Source of the DNA: Hymenobacter terrenus | GTDB lineage: Bacteria; Bacteroidota; Bacteroidia; Cytophagales; Hymenobacteraceae | Assembly (NCBI RefSeq): GCF_000972495.1 | Contig: NZ_LATM01000001.1 | Span: 393,241-457,240, forward strand | Reading direction: 5' to 3' | DNA length: 64,000 nucleotides | Shown here: piece after piece, positions 47,381 through 56,251 of the stretch | Numbering within the stretch: position 1 is the stretch's first letter | How the letters are laid out: every line of letters starts with the position of its first letter | Made by a program: the position numbers and the translations under genes | The notes under the pieces: model-generated | Told to the model about the DNA's origin: nothing | Databases searched by the model: none | The model's input: only the letters and a program-made list of their open reading frames with translations

Positions 47381-49621
47381 CTAATACCCCAGTAGCTCCC
47401 CTAGTGCTACGGCTACTTTGGCGGCGCTGGGCAGCATTTGCCGCTCCAGTTCCACGTTGAGGGCAATGGCGGGCAGGTTGGCGGCGCCAAGGGTGAAGAC
47501 CGGCGCATCGAGCGCTTCGAAGCAGTGGCGTTGAATGCGGCCGGCCAGACTTTCGGCGAAACTGTTCATCAGCGGCTCTTCGGTGAGCACCAGCACTTTG
47601 CCGTGGCGGCGAGTGGCCGTAGTCACGGCCTCAAAATCGAGTGGGTTCAAGGTGCGCAGGTCCAGGATTTCGACCTGGCCGGGGAAGTTGCGGCTGGCAG
47701 CTTTGGCCCAGTGTACGCCCATGCCATAGGTCACTACCAGAGCGGTTTCGCCCTGGCTCAGCTTCTCCGGGTCGGCGGCCTGGGCTACGGCGGCCTGACC
47801 CAGCGGGATGACGTAGCCAGCCGCGGGCTCCACGGTTTTGGCGTCTTCGGTACCCGGCACCTTGCTCCAATACAGACCCTTGTGCTCCAGCATCACCACC
47901 GGGTTGGGGTCCAGGAATGCCGCCCGCATCAGCCCTTTCATATCGGCCGCGTTGCTCGGATACACTACTTTAATGCCCCGAATGGTAAGGAGCGTGCTTT
48001 CAATTGAGCCCGAATGGTAGGGCCCGCCGCCGCCATAAGCCCCAATCGGCACCCGGATGAGGGCCGGAATCGGGAACTTGCCCATGGAGAGGTAGCACGA
48101 TTTCGAAAGCTCTTCCACCAGCTGATTCAGCGAAGGCCAGATGTAGTCGGCAAACTGAATTTCGACGATGGGCCGCGCACCCACGGCCGCCATGCCCGCC
48201 GTGCTGCCCACGATATACGCCTCCTGAATAGGCGTGTTGAACACCCGCGAATCACCGTATTTTTTGGCCAGCAGCGCGGCTTCGCGGAATACGCCGCCCA
48301 GCTCGCCGCCCACGTCCTGGCCATAAAAGAGGGCCTCGGGAAACTCCCGCAAAATGTCGTCCACGGCGTGCAGGCCCGCGTCTACCATCAGCACTTTTTC
48401 GGCGCCGGCGGGGCTGCGCTCGCCGGCCTCGGCGGTTACGGCGGGGGGCGCAAATTCGTGGTCGGCAAAGGTGGTCGGGTCAGGGTTGGGAGCAGCCAGC
48501 GCTTCGGCCCAGTCGGCGCGTACGGTAGCCTGGGCCTCAGCGGTCAGCCCCGCCAGCTCCTCTTCGCCGAAGCCGTTTCGCAGCATTTGCTGGTGTAGGC
48601 GGGGCAGCGGGTCCTGCTCCTGGTGCGCCACCAAGTCGTGGCGGTACCACTCGCGCCGCACGCCGCTGGTGTGGTGGCCCAGCAAGGGGCATTTGGCGTG
48701 CACCAGCACAGGCCCGCGCCGGGCCCGCACGTGCGCAAAAGCTTCAGTCAGCCCACGATGCGACGACCCAAAATCGGCCCCGTCCACTTGCAAGCGCCGC
48801 AGCCCTGGAAAACCAGCCGCAAACTCATAGGCATTCATGGCGCGCATTTCGCGGCCGGTGGCCGAAATGCCCCAGTCATTGTCCTGCACCAAATACACAA
48901 TGGGTAGCTGGTGCAGCACGGCCATTTGCAAGGCTTCCGCCACCTCGCCCTCGGTCATCGCCCCATCGCCAATGGAGCAGAGCACCAGCGGCGGCGAGTT
49001 TGGCGTTGAAAGCTGAGCGATGGAAGTTGTTTTTTCAACTGAAGCGGCGGGCTCGTTTTCAGTGCTGACCTTCTCAATTTTAGTGCTTTCAAAATACTTG
49101 ATGGCATGGGCCATGCCCGTGGCCGGAATGGCCTGCATGCCCGTGGCCGAGCTTTGGTGCGGAATAACCGGGATGCCCGCCCGCCGCAGCGAAGGGTGCG
49201 AATAGTAGGTGCGCCCCCCGCTAAAGGGGTCGTCGGCCTTGGCCAACAGTTGCAGCATCAACTCATAGGGCCGCAGGCCCAGGCCGAGCAGCAGGGCATC
49301 GTCACGGTAATAGGGCGCGGCGTAGTCGGTTTCGGTAAGGAGGAAGGCAGCGGCCAGTTGGACGGCTTCGTGGCCCCGGGCGGTGGCATGCACGTAGCGG
49401 GCGGCCGTGGCTTTTTCTTCTTCGTAGAGCGTGGCCATGGCAGCGGCCGTCTGCATGAGGCGGTAGGCCCGCCGCAGTAGCTCTTTATCCAACGCCGGCA
49501 CCGAGGCGGCAGGGCCGGTGGGAGCTGTGAAGGCCGCCGCCGCCGCGGCCGCGGCATTGGCTACGCGGGTAGAAGCCAGGTCGGTAGTTTCAGAAGCAGC
49601 GGAAGCAGCAAATTCAGACAT
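47381..49621 (-). CDS. 2-oxoacid dehydrogenase E1, alpha and beta fused
   Basis: The 746-residue protein joins an alpha-type half (about 1-375) to a beta-type half (about 400-746). The TPP-binding motif is GDGAMTEGEVAEALQMAVLH followed by the QDNDWG asparagine. The beta half has GQDVGGELGGVFREAALLAK and the transketolase C-domain. The closest group is branched-chain or pyruvate-type E1, which decarboxylates a 2-oxoacid and passes the acyl group to lipoyl E2. The substrate is unresolved. An insertion of about 35 residues (KIEKVSTENEPAASVEKTTS onward) of low complexity lies just before the TPP motif. I use ATG 49621, not the in-frame GTG/ATG further upstream. Confidence 0.93.
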   Translation of the reverse strand: MSEFAASAASETTDLASTRVANAAAAAAAAFTAPTGPAASVPALDKELLRRAYRLMQTAAAMATLYEEEKATAARYVHATARGHEAVQLAAAFLLTETDYAAPYYRDDALLLGLGLRPYELMLQLLAKADDPFSGGRTYYSHPSLRRAGIPVIPHQSSATGMQAIPATGMAHAIKYFESTKIEKVSTENEPAASVEKTTSIAQLSTPNSPPLVLCSIGDGAMTEGEVAEALQMAVLHQLPIVYLVQDNDWGISATGREMRAMNAYEFAAGFPGLRRLQVDGADFGSSHRGLTEAFAHVRARRGPVLVHAKCPLLGHHTSGVRREWYRHDLVAHQEQDPLPRLHQQMLRNGFGEEELAGLTAEAQATVRADWAEALAAPNPDPTTFADHEFAPPAVTAEAGERSPAGAEKVLMVDAGLHAVDDILREFPEALFYGQDVGGELGGVFREAALLAKKYGDSRVFNTPIQEAYIVGSTAGMAAVGARPIVEIQFADYIWPSLNQLVEELSKSCYLSMGKFPIPALIRVPIGAYGGGGPYHSGSIESTLLTIRGIKVVYPSNAADMKGLMRAAFLDPNPVVMLEHKGLYWSKVPGTEDAKTVEPAAGYVIPLGQAAVAQAADPEKLSQGETALVVTYGMGVHWAKAASRNFPGQVEILDLRTLNPLDFEAVTTATRRHGKVLVLTEEPLMNSFAESLAGRIQRHCFEALDAPVFTLGAANLPAIALNVELERQMLPSAAKVAVALGELLGY

Positions 49622-49749
49622 TGGGCGCAGGAAAAGTGAGGCCACAAAAGTACGCTCCACCCGCTACCGTATCTTTGGCCCGGCCACGGCGACTTGCCCC
49701 CACGCCCCTACTTCCGCCTTTCTTCTGTGCCCTTTGCGGTCAACCTCTT

Positions 49750-50670
49750 GTGATTTCGTCTTTCTCTCCCACCTCTCGCCCCGAAATTGAAACCTGGCTG
49801 GCTGATTTTCAGCTCCGCCTCTGCCAGCAGCTCGAAGCGGCCGATGCCGGCCCGTCCCGCTTCCGCACCGATGCCTGGCAGCGCGAAGGCGGCGGGGGTG
49901 GCCGCTCGAAAGTGCTGGAAAACGGCCGCATTCTCGAAAAAGGTGGGGTAGGTTTTTCCGCCGTCTGGGGCCAGATGAGCGAAGCCGCTGCTCGGCAGCT
50001 CCACATGCCCGACCCGCATTTCTACGCCACCGGCGTGAGCGTGGTGCTGCACCCGCGCAGCCCCCGGGTGCCCATCATCCACATGAACGTACGCTATTTC
50101 GAAGCCGGCAACGGTGAGGCGTGGTTTGGCGGCGGCATCGACCTAACCCCGATTTATGTGGACGAGGGGCAGGCCCGCCGGTTCCATACCCAGCTGCGCG
50201 AAGTTTGCGACCGCCACAATCCAGCCTATTATCCCAAGTTCACGCGCTGGGCCGATGACTATTTCTTCCTGCCGCACCGCCAGGAAACCCGGGGCGTAGG
50301 CGGCATTTTCTATGACCGCCTCACCGTTGGTTCGGATGGCACGCTGGAAGAGCTATTCGCTTTCATGCGCGATGTAGCCGAGCTATTCGGGCCCTTCTAT
50401 ACCGAGGTAATGACTGAAAACCAGGCGCTCACTTTCACCGAACGCGAAGAAGCCTGGCAAACCATCCGCCGCGCCCGCTACGCCGAGTTCAACCTGGCCT
50501 TCGACCGCGGCACCCGCTTCGGCCTCGAAACCGGCGGCCGGACCGAATCCATTCTCATGAGCCTGCCCCCGCGCACCGGCTGGGCCTACAACCCCGCCCC
50601 ACCCGCCCCCGGCACCCCCGAAGCGGCCACCCTGGCCTGGCTTCGCAAAGGCGTTGACTGGCTGGAATAG
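49750..50670 (+). CDS. hemF: Oxygen-dependent coproporphyrinogen III oxidase
   Basis: The 306-residue enzyme oxidatively decarboxylates coproporphyrinogen III to protoporphyrinogen IX in haem synthesis, using O2. It has the HemF motifs VLENGRILEKGGVGFSAVWG, HMNVRYFEAG, WFGGGIDLTPIYV, FTRWADDYFFLPHRQETRGV, GGIFYDRL and the C-terminal RTESILMSLPPRTGWAYNP. Start GTG 49750 (ISSFSPTSRPEIETWL) gives the usual length. The gene is divergent from the dehydrogenase E1 gene. Confidence 0.96.
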   Translation: MISSFSPTSRPEIETWLADFQLRLCQQLEAADAGPSRFRTDAWQREGGGGGRSKVLENGRILEKGGVGFSAVWGQMSEAAARQLHMPDPHFYATGVSVVLHPRSPRVPIIHMNVRYFEAGNGEAWFGGGIDLTPIYVDEGQARRFHTQLREVCDRHNPAYYPKFTRWADDYFFLPHRQETRGVGGIFYDRLTVGSDGTLEELFAFMRDVAELFGPFYTEVMTENQALTFTEREEAWQTIRRARYAEFNLAFDRGTRFGLETGGRTESILMSLPPRTGWAYNPAPPAPGTPEAATLAWLRKGVDWLE

Positions 50671-50708
50671 CTGAATTAAAAACGGAGAAGCTGTTTCGTA
50701 ATTCACCC

Positions 50709-50744
50709 AACCGTCATGCTTCGGCGGCGCTCAGCATGACGGTT
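50709..50744. repeat. REP-like palindrome
   Basis: AACCGTCATGCT (50709-50720) is inverted at 50733-50744 with a 12-nt loop. The core GTCATGC...GCATGAC matches the core of the palindrome at 40693-40741, so both are probably one repeat family. It lies between hemF and the PAP2 gene. Confidence 0.75.
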
Positions 50745-50817
50745 CGAATATCTTCTTCGATTTACTCAATTGCTTCGGAGAGTTAAAAGCTAAAAACACC
50801 CTTGTCGGACCACAAAA

Positions 50818-51426
50818 ATGCTCCTTTTTAGTTCTCCGTTTTTACTTTTTTCTTTCCAGTCTCTCAAGGACCTTGACCGCCGCCTGCTGGTGGCTATCAA
50901 CCACGCCCACACCCCGGCCCTGGATGCGATAATGACTTTTGCCTCCAACCGCTACGTGTGGTTCCCAGCTTACGCGCTGCTCATTATCTGGCTGATTTAT
51001 TACTTCCGGCGGCAGGCCGTGCTGCTCCTGCCGCTCGTGATAGCAGCCGTCTCTCTGGCCGACAGCATCACCAGCCGCTTGTTTAAGCCCTTTTTCGCCC
51101 GCCCCCGCCCCTGCCATGACGGCGTGCTGGCCTACCAGCTCCACTTGCCCGATGGCTGCGGCGGGCAATTCGGCTTCCTGTCCTCCCACGCGGCTAACTC
51201 GATGGCTCTGGCGATTTTTCTGCTGCTGGTGCTGCCCGCCAGCCGCCTGCGCGGCCTCAAAACAGGTGCTTTCATTTGGGCGGGCCTACTCTCCTACAGC
51301 CGCATCTATTTAGGTGCCCACTACCCAACTGACGTACTGGGGGGGGCCGCCGTGGGGGCGCTGCTAGCCTGGTTGGCAGCACTGGCCTACCAAACATTTT
51401 CTCCGAAGATGAGTCCGAAAGCCTAG
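50818..51426 (+). CDS. PAP2-family membrane phosphatase
   Basis: The 202-residue protein has five or six membrane helices and the PAP2 catalytic motifs: KPFFARPRPC (motif 1), FGFLSSHAANS (motif 2, with the catalytic His) and SRIYLGAHYPTDVLGG (motif 3, with catalytic His and Asp). It dephosphorylates lipid phosphates such as undecaprenyl or phosphatidate pyrophosphates; the exact lipid is unknown. Motif 2 has SSHA in place of the usual PSGH. A terminator hairpin follows. Confidence 0.92.
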   Translation: MLLFSSPFLLFSFQSLKDLDRRLLVAINHAHTPALDAIMTFASNRYVWFPAYALLIIWLIYYFRRQAVLLLPLVIAAVSLADSITSRLFKPFFARPRPCHDGVLAYQLHLPDGCGGQFGFLSSHAANSMALAIFLLLVLPASRLRGLKTGAFIWAGLLSYSRIYLGAHYPTDVLGGAAVGALLAWLAALAYQTFSPKMSPKA

Positions 51427-51468
51427 CACTTTCGCGTGGCTTATCACGGGCTTTCCAGCCCACCAATC

Positions 51469-51508
51469 CCAAACAGGCCCCGCCGTGGTTACAGCAGGGC
51501 CTGTTTGG
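51469..51508. terminator. Bidirectional hairpin terminator
   Basis: CCAAACAGGCCC (51469-51480) is inverted at 51497-51508 (GGGCCTGTTTGG), a 12-bp perfect stem between the convergent PAP2 gene and the small protein gene. Confidence 0.8.
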
Positions 51509-51515
51509 TAATAGC

Positions 51516-51719
51516 CTATTTAGCGGGCTTCCGGTTGCCGGTGTGGCCGTCGCCTTTGTCGCCCTGGCCGGGCTTGCTGGTCTTTTTGGAGTTGTGCTTA
51601 TCGTCTTGCGATAGGGACCGGTGCAAGTCAACCGATTCCTCAATCCGGCCTTCCTCGTCACGGCGGACGTAGCGTTTATCGCCCTCGTGCGGTTCTGTTA
51701 GTTCGCGTTTGCTAGCCAT
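51516..51719 (-). CDS. Small charged hypothetical protein
   Basis: This 67-residue, highly charged protein (MASKRELTEPHEGDKRYVRR; Lys/Gly/Asp-rich tail) has no hydrophobic segment and is probably disordered. I do not know a function. The ATG, the length and the following terminator hairpin support a real gene. It lies 69 bp downstream of the metallo-beta-lactamase-fold gene on the same strand. Confidence 0.65.
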   Translation of the reverse strand: MASKRELTEPHEGDKRYVRRDEEGRIEESVDLHRSLSQDDKHNSKKTSKPGQGDKGDGHTGNRKPAK

Positions 51720-51788
51720 TGTGTCAGGATACTTGGTATACCCCTTGTACGCCCCTCCTTTTCAACTGGTTGCCGGTGCATTCTGGCT

Positions 51789-53363
51789 TCAGAAGCCAGT
51801 AGTCGGTTCGGTGGCCCGGATAATTTTCTCCCAGGCCAGGGGGCTGGTGTGCATGGCGAACACGCGCTGCACCGGCCAGCCCAGTTCCTCGGCCCGGCCG
51901 CGCACCTCCGCCGTGTACTGGAGTTGGAAGAAAGTGGTATTGTCAGCATTAAGCTGAACGAGGTCGCTACCGTAGAGCAAATGATGTTCAGGAAAATACA
52001 CGAGCATCATGCGTTCACCGGTTTCACTGCGCATGGGGGCAATTTCCAGCCGATTAGGGCCCTGACCTAGCGTCAGCTTCTGGCTCACATACCGGATAGA
52101 CGGCTTTTTTCGGGAGGTTTGCTGCCAGGCATCCGGCTTGGTCCGAAACGACGAGCGTAACAGCTTTTCAATAATAGGGCGGTTCAGGTCCAGCGCATAC
52201 ACCGGAATGTTGCGGGCCGCGTACTCGCGCAAGCCGCCGAAGTGCGGCCACGCGTCGGAGGTGCTGATGACGGCTTTCACGGGCAGCCCCGGGTATAGCT
52301 GCTGAGCTTTCGCCAGTACGCCCGCCGAATACGCCGAAGAAATAGGTGCTTCGATAATTACCAGGCCGTCGGACTGCTTCACCACTGTCACATCCCAATT
52401 GCCCGGTATTTCATACACGCCCGGTGCGATTTCGGCGGCCGGGCGGGCAACACCACCAATCACGGGTAAAGGCTGGCGCTGGCGGGCCTGATAAGCCCTC
52501 CGCACGGCCGCAGGCACAGCAAACGAGTCGGCCGGGGCGCTGGCATTCACACGAAACTGCTCCACTAGCGCTGTGCGGTAGTACTGGCCATTGTACCAGG
52601 TATCGGTCTGCAATGGGTACCGCAGCCCGGTGGGGTCAAGCGTCCAAAACGAGTACAGGTTCACGATTTTAATATCGCCCCATATCTGAAAGAAATACCG
52701 GTCGTTGACGGGCCGCGTGATTTCCTGGCCCGTGGGCAGGCCCGTATCGTGGTTCAGAAACAGGCGCACCGGCCAGTTGCGCCACGTGAAGGCCACCACG
52801 TATTGAGTCACTCCTTGCAGCACAGTGTCTTTAGCGGAGCGCAGGTCGGGCGCCGCCAACGCCGTAAACAGCACCGTTCCGGGGCTCAAGTAGTTCTCCT
52901 CCTGCACGTCGGCAGGCCCTGGAGCAAACCGTCCCCGCCCTCCCAGCGCCACCACCGAATCCGTAACCACTGTGGTGCGGCCAAAAGTGCTGCCCAGCAT
53001 GGCGTCGACCCGGTGCAGCCGCGCCTGCCGCTGGTTCACATCGCGCAGCTCATCAAAACTGAAGTACGCCGGAATGTAAGGACCTTCGAATCGTTCCGAT
53101 TGCTCGAGCAGGTTGTAATGACCTCGGCCAGTAAGGCGCAGGCTACCCACGGCGCGCCAGCGGTCGGCGCCACCCATCTGCTGCACGGCGCGGCTCAGCA
53201 ATGCACGCGCCCGCTCGGTGGCCGCCGTCGGCAGCTGCTGGCCCTGGGCAGCACCCGGTTGCCCAACGGCCAAGGTCGCGGCCAGCACAACCGCAACATG
53301 TAGTACTGAAGTACGCCCGGCCAGGCGCTGCCAGAAAGTAACTCGCTGCTTCAAATAATTCAT
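51789..53363 (-). CDS. Exported metallo-beta-lactamase-fold protein with degenerate metal site
   Basis: The 524-residue protein has a signal peptide (hydrophobic region about 15-35, then AVGQPGAAQGQ). An N-terminal region (about 45-300) of unknown fold precedes a C-terminal metallo-beta-lactamase fold. There the canonical metal motif HxHxDH is replaced by STSDAWPHFGG (367-377), keeping only the final His and GG. Later fold landmarks remain (LVYFPEHHLLYGSDLVQL; FAMHTSPLAWEKI). It is probably not a classical metallohydrolase and may have lost catalysis or use another metal arrangement. It is the last gene of a same-strand run with the two exported proteins upstream. Confidence 0.8.
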   Translation of the reverse strand: MNYLKQRVTFWQRLAGRTSVLHVAVVLAATLAVGQPGAAQGQQLPTAATERARALLSRAVQQMGGADRWRAVGSLRLTGRGHYNLLEQSERFEGPYIPAYFSFDELRDVNQRQARLHRVDAMLGSTFGRTTVVTDSVVALGGRGRFAPGPADVQEENYLSPGTVLFTALAAPDLRSAKDTVLQGVTQYVVAFTWRNWPVRLFLNHDTGLPTGQEITRPVNDRYFFQIWGDIKIVNLYSFWTLDPTGLRYPLQTDTWYNGQYYRTALVEQFRVNASAPADSFAVPAAVRRAYQARQRQPLPVIGGVARPAAEIAPGVYEIPGNWDVTVVKQSDGLVIIEAPISSAYSAGVLAKAQQLYPGLPVKAVISTSDAWPHFGGLREYAARNIPVYALDLNRPIIEKLLRSSFRTKPDAWQQTSRKKPSIRYVSQKLTLGQGPNRLEIAPMRSETGERMMLVYFPEHHLLYGSDLVQLNADNTTFFQLQYTAEVRGRAEELGWPVQRVFAMHTSPLAWEKIIRATEPTTGF

Positions 53364-53460
53364 GAAGAACTAATTAAACGATGAAGGTCTAGGGTGTAAA
53401 ATCGTCTTCGCAGGGCGAAAAATGGGCTATAGAACCCTGAGCCTGGGCCTGGCCACAACG

Positions 53461-54051
53461 CTATATTTTGTCGAAAAGAACGAATCTATCTCGTTGCCAA
53501 TCCAGCAATTCAACCGGACTTTGGCGGGTTTTCAGCTTGAACACCAGATAGTCGCCCAACCGCCAGCCGCGGCCGTCATGTCGGTCACGCTCATAAGTCA
53601 TTTTGAAGGTGGTGGTGGTCAGTTTTTCGTACACAAACCGCTCTGCCGGGGGCGCCGCAGCCGCTCCAATGGCGGGCGCCGGTTCAAATACCAGTTGGTT
53701 GGCCAACCAGCCGGCGGCGGCAAACCGGCGAACGCCACCAAAATTGTCGTGGAGCACGGCTTCAAATTGATTTGTTGCCGCGTTGAAGCTCCAGGCCGAT
53801 AATGACTTAAAAATGTTAGGCAGACGGTCGGCGTGACGGTACACCAATACCTGCCCGTCGAGGTCACCCACGAACGACACATCGGCCTCAATGGGCTTGC
53901 CAGTGGCAAACGCTCCTTGGCCAGCCCATTCGCCCAGAAAAAAATCCAGTTCGCGCATACGCGCCGCGGGTACCTGACCGACGGCTGACCCTGCCATAGC
54001 TACCAATATCAGCCCGGCAAGCAACGTATTCCTCATTGAATACCTTTTCAT
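53461..54051 (-). CDS. Exported DUF1579-like protein
   Basis: The 196-residue protein has a signal peptide (MRNTLLAGLILVAMAGSAVG). A calycin-like domain follows, beginning MRELDFFLGEWAGQG, the L-x-G-x-W-x-G motif of DUF1579/nitrobindin-like proteins, with later strands SAWSFNAATNQFEAVLHDN and FKMTYERDRHDGRGW. A small-ligand-binding role is possible but unproven. The start is the ATG at 54051 or 54036. It lies on the same strand as the metallo-beta-lactamase-fold gene, about 97 bp upstream of it. Confidence 0.65.
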   Translation of the reverse strand: MKRYSMRNTLLAGLILVAMAGSAVGQVPAARMRELDFFLGEWAGQGAFATGKPIEADVSFVGDLDGQVLVYRHADRLPNIFKSLSAWSFNAATNQFEAVLHDNFGGVRRFAAAGWLANQLVFEPAPAIGAAAAPPAERFVYEKLTTTTFKMTYERDRHDGRGWRLGDYLVFKLKTRQSPVELLDWQRDRFVLFDKI

Positions 54052-54251
54052 AATTCGCACATGATGTTGCGGTTGACTTTTCACCAGGCGCGCCAAGACA
54101 ACCCTGCTAAGCACCAAGCGGCAGGCCTTGCGCCCGGCGCCCGAGTAGCCTCGCAGGTGAGGCAAAGCCAAGGCTTTAGTAAGTGAGCATTGAAAATGAA
54201 GTCGCGGCTCAGCAGAAGCAATGCAGCGGGCAGATGGCCGCCCACGCGGCA

Positions 54252-54968
54252 TCAGATTTTGGTTTTGATGAACAGGCTACCATCGGGTTGGGCGAATACC
54301 GAACGGAGAAATTCGCCCGTAGTCGCATCGAGCCAGTACTCTGCTTCGAGGCCATTGGCGGCGAGCGTGACGTGGTGAGCCCGCACGAACTGGCCCCCTG
54401 GTCCGGCGAGCGCGTCGGCCGTTACGCGCTTGATGCGCGTGACGCTATTGCGGCGCAGTTCAGCGCTGTACGATTCGAACTCGGCCGTGTAGCCGGGCCG
54501 CAGGGGCAGCGCGCCCAGCAGGTACTCACTCAGGTAGCCGTCGAAGTACGGCTGAGGCATGGTAAAACCTTCGTTGAGTTCGATCTTGCCGTTGCGCTCC
54601 AGCAGCACCTTGATGGCTAAGCCACCGCGGTAGTCAAACGCCACCTTCTGCCCCGCGCCCACCGAGCCCACGTACACTGGCCGAAGCGTGGGCAGTTCGG
54701 CTACGCTGGAGTCGCGTTTGCCGTCGTTGCGCAGTTGCAAAAAGGTAAGTCGATGGTTTGCCGAGTCGACCCGGGTCACGAGGTTGAGCACGCGCTCCTT
54801 CTGTACCTGGGCGTTTTTATCCAGCCAAGTCAGCTTTACAAACACGTTACGAGGCCGAAAGTAGCGCTGATTGAACAGCTGGGCAGCCGGCACTAGGTGC
54901 GCGGGAGTCTGGGCCACGGCGCTGGCCGCGCCGGCCAGCCAAAGTAGTGAGATGAGGATGTAATTCAT
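54252..54968 (-). CDS. Exported hypothetical protein
   Basis: The 238-residue protein has a signal peptide (MNYILISLLWLAGAASAVAQ) and a beta-rich mature region (FVKLTWLDKNAQVQKERVLN; KIELNEGFTMPQPYFDGYLS; ALPLRPGYTAEFESYSAELR; AEYWLDATTGEFLRSVFAQP). The pattern resembles periplasmic DUF3108-type proteins, but I am not certain. The ATG at 54968 is followed directly by the signal. It is the first of three same-strand exported-protein genes. Confidence 0.65.
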   Translation of the reverse strand: MNYILISLLWLAGAASAVAQTPAHLVPAAQLFNQRYFRPRNVFVKLTWLDKNAQVQKERVLNLVTRVDSANHRLTFLQLRNDGKRDSSVAELPTLRPVYVGSVGAGQKVAFDYRGGLAIKVLLERNGKIELNEGFTMPQPYFDGYLSEYLLGALPLRPGYTAEFESYSAELRRNSVTRIKRVTADALAGPGGQFVRAHHVTLAANGLEAEYWLDATTGEFLRSVFAQPDGSLFIKTKI

Positions 54969-55207
54969 AGAGGTTAAAGACCTGTTGTGCTGCAAAGGAA
55001 CACGCCCTCCTGCCCCACCAGGCCGCATTTTCGACACTCCGGACGTTTTGTTCGACACGTTCGGCACTTTGGCTGGCCCGTCGGGCGGCGGCCTGGGGCC
55101 AAACCTGCATCAGCAGCCTCGCTCCTGGCCTCAAAAGCGCTGCGGCAGTAGAGCCAGCGGGCGGCGGGCAGTATCTTTCCCGGGGCAATAAGGTGCCTCC
55201 CCCGAGC

Positions 55208-56251
55208 ATGGCCGCATTCTTTCGGCGCCACCGCATGGCGCTGCTGCACGTTTCTTTTTGGAGCGCTTACTTCTCGCTGTATTGGTACCAGTATCAATCC
55301 ATAACTGAGTACACACAGCAGCAGGCGCAGGTCCTCGTGCTGGTACCACTGGTCTCCTACTGGCTCATTGCGTACTTCAACTACTTTGTACTGCTGCCGC
55401 GTTGGCTGGTACACCAGCGCCTGGGGCAGTACGTGCTGGAATTCATCGGACCGTTTGGGCTGGCAGTGGCGCTGCGCATCCTTGCGCTGCAATACTTGCT
55501 CGGCACGAGTTCGCCGCAGGTTGGTTATCTCCAAAAGCCCATCTACTGGATTTCGTCGGCAGCTTCCACCTTTTTTTTGGTGTTGTTTGTAGGCCTCCTG
55601 CGGTTTGCGATGGGCTGGTTTGAATTGGAAGCCCGCACCAAAACCCTGGAAAACGCTCAGCTAACCGCTGAACTCAAATTCCTGAAGGCCCAAATCAATC
55701 CGCATTTCCTCTTCAACACCCTCAACAACCTCTATTATCTGGCCTACAAGCAGTCGCCCAATACCACAGAAGTCATCGCCAAGCTCTCGCAAATGATGCG
55801 CTATATGATTGAGGACTCCAACCACCGGCAAGTGCTGCTGAGTAAGGAAATTGAGTACATGCAGAACTACATCAGCCTGGAGAAGCTGCGCCTGAACCAC
55901 GAAATCCCCATTCGGCTGGTAGTCGAAGGCTCCTCGGTCGAGGGGGTGCACATTGCCCCACTCCTCTTCATCACTTTTCTGGAAAATGCCTTCAAGCACG
56001 GCGTGAGTAACAATTCGCCCGATGCCTGGGTCGATGTCCGCATTCACCTGGCCGCCGCCCAATGCTCGTGCACCGTCGAAAACAGCAAGCTACCCACCAT
56101 GGTCCGGCCAGCCAGCGAAGCACCGTCGGGCCTGGGCCTACAAAACGTGCAGCGCCGGCTGGAGCTGAGCTACCCCGGCCGGTATCAGCTACGGGTCGAA
56201 GACCGCCCCGACCGCTACCACGTGCACCTCCACTTAACATTGGCGGCATGA
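55208..56251 (+). CDS. LytS-type sensor histidine kinase
   Basis: The 347-residue protein has four membrane helices (about 15-140). A His_kinase domain follows with the LytS H-box QINPHFLFNTLNNLYYLAYK and a C-terminal ATPase-like region with FITFLENAFKHGV (N-box) and SGLGLQNVQRRLELSYPG (G-box). It pairs with the LytTR regulator, whose ATG overlaps its stop codon (ATGA at 56248-56251). The signal is unknown. The start is the ATG at 55208; a GTG at 55193 is also in frame. Confidence 0.93.
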   Translation: MAAFFRRHRMALLHVSFWSAYFSLYWYQYQSITEYTQQQAQVLVLVPLVSYWLIAYFNYFVLLPRWLVHQRLGQYVLEFIGPFGLAVALRILALQYLLGTSSPQVGYLQKPIYWISSAASTFFLVLFVGLLRFAMGWFELEARTKTLENAQLTAELKFLKAQINPHFLFNTLNNLYYLAYKQSPNTTEVIAKLSQMMRYMIEDSNHRQVLLSKEIEYMQNYISLEKLRLNHEIPIRLVVEGSSVEGVHIAPLLFITFLENAFKHGVSNNSPDAWVDVRIHLAAAQCSCTVENSKLPTMVRPASEAPSGLGLQNVQRRLELSYPGRYQLRVEDRPDRYHVHLHLTLAA

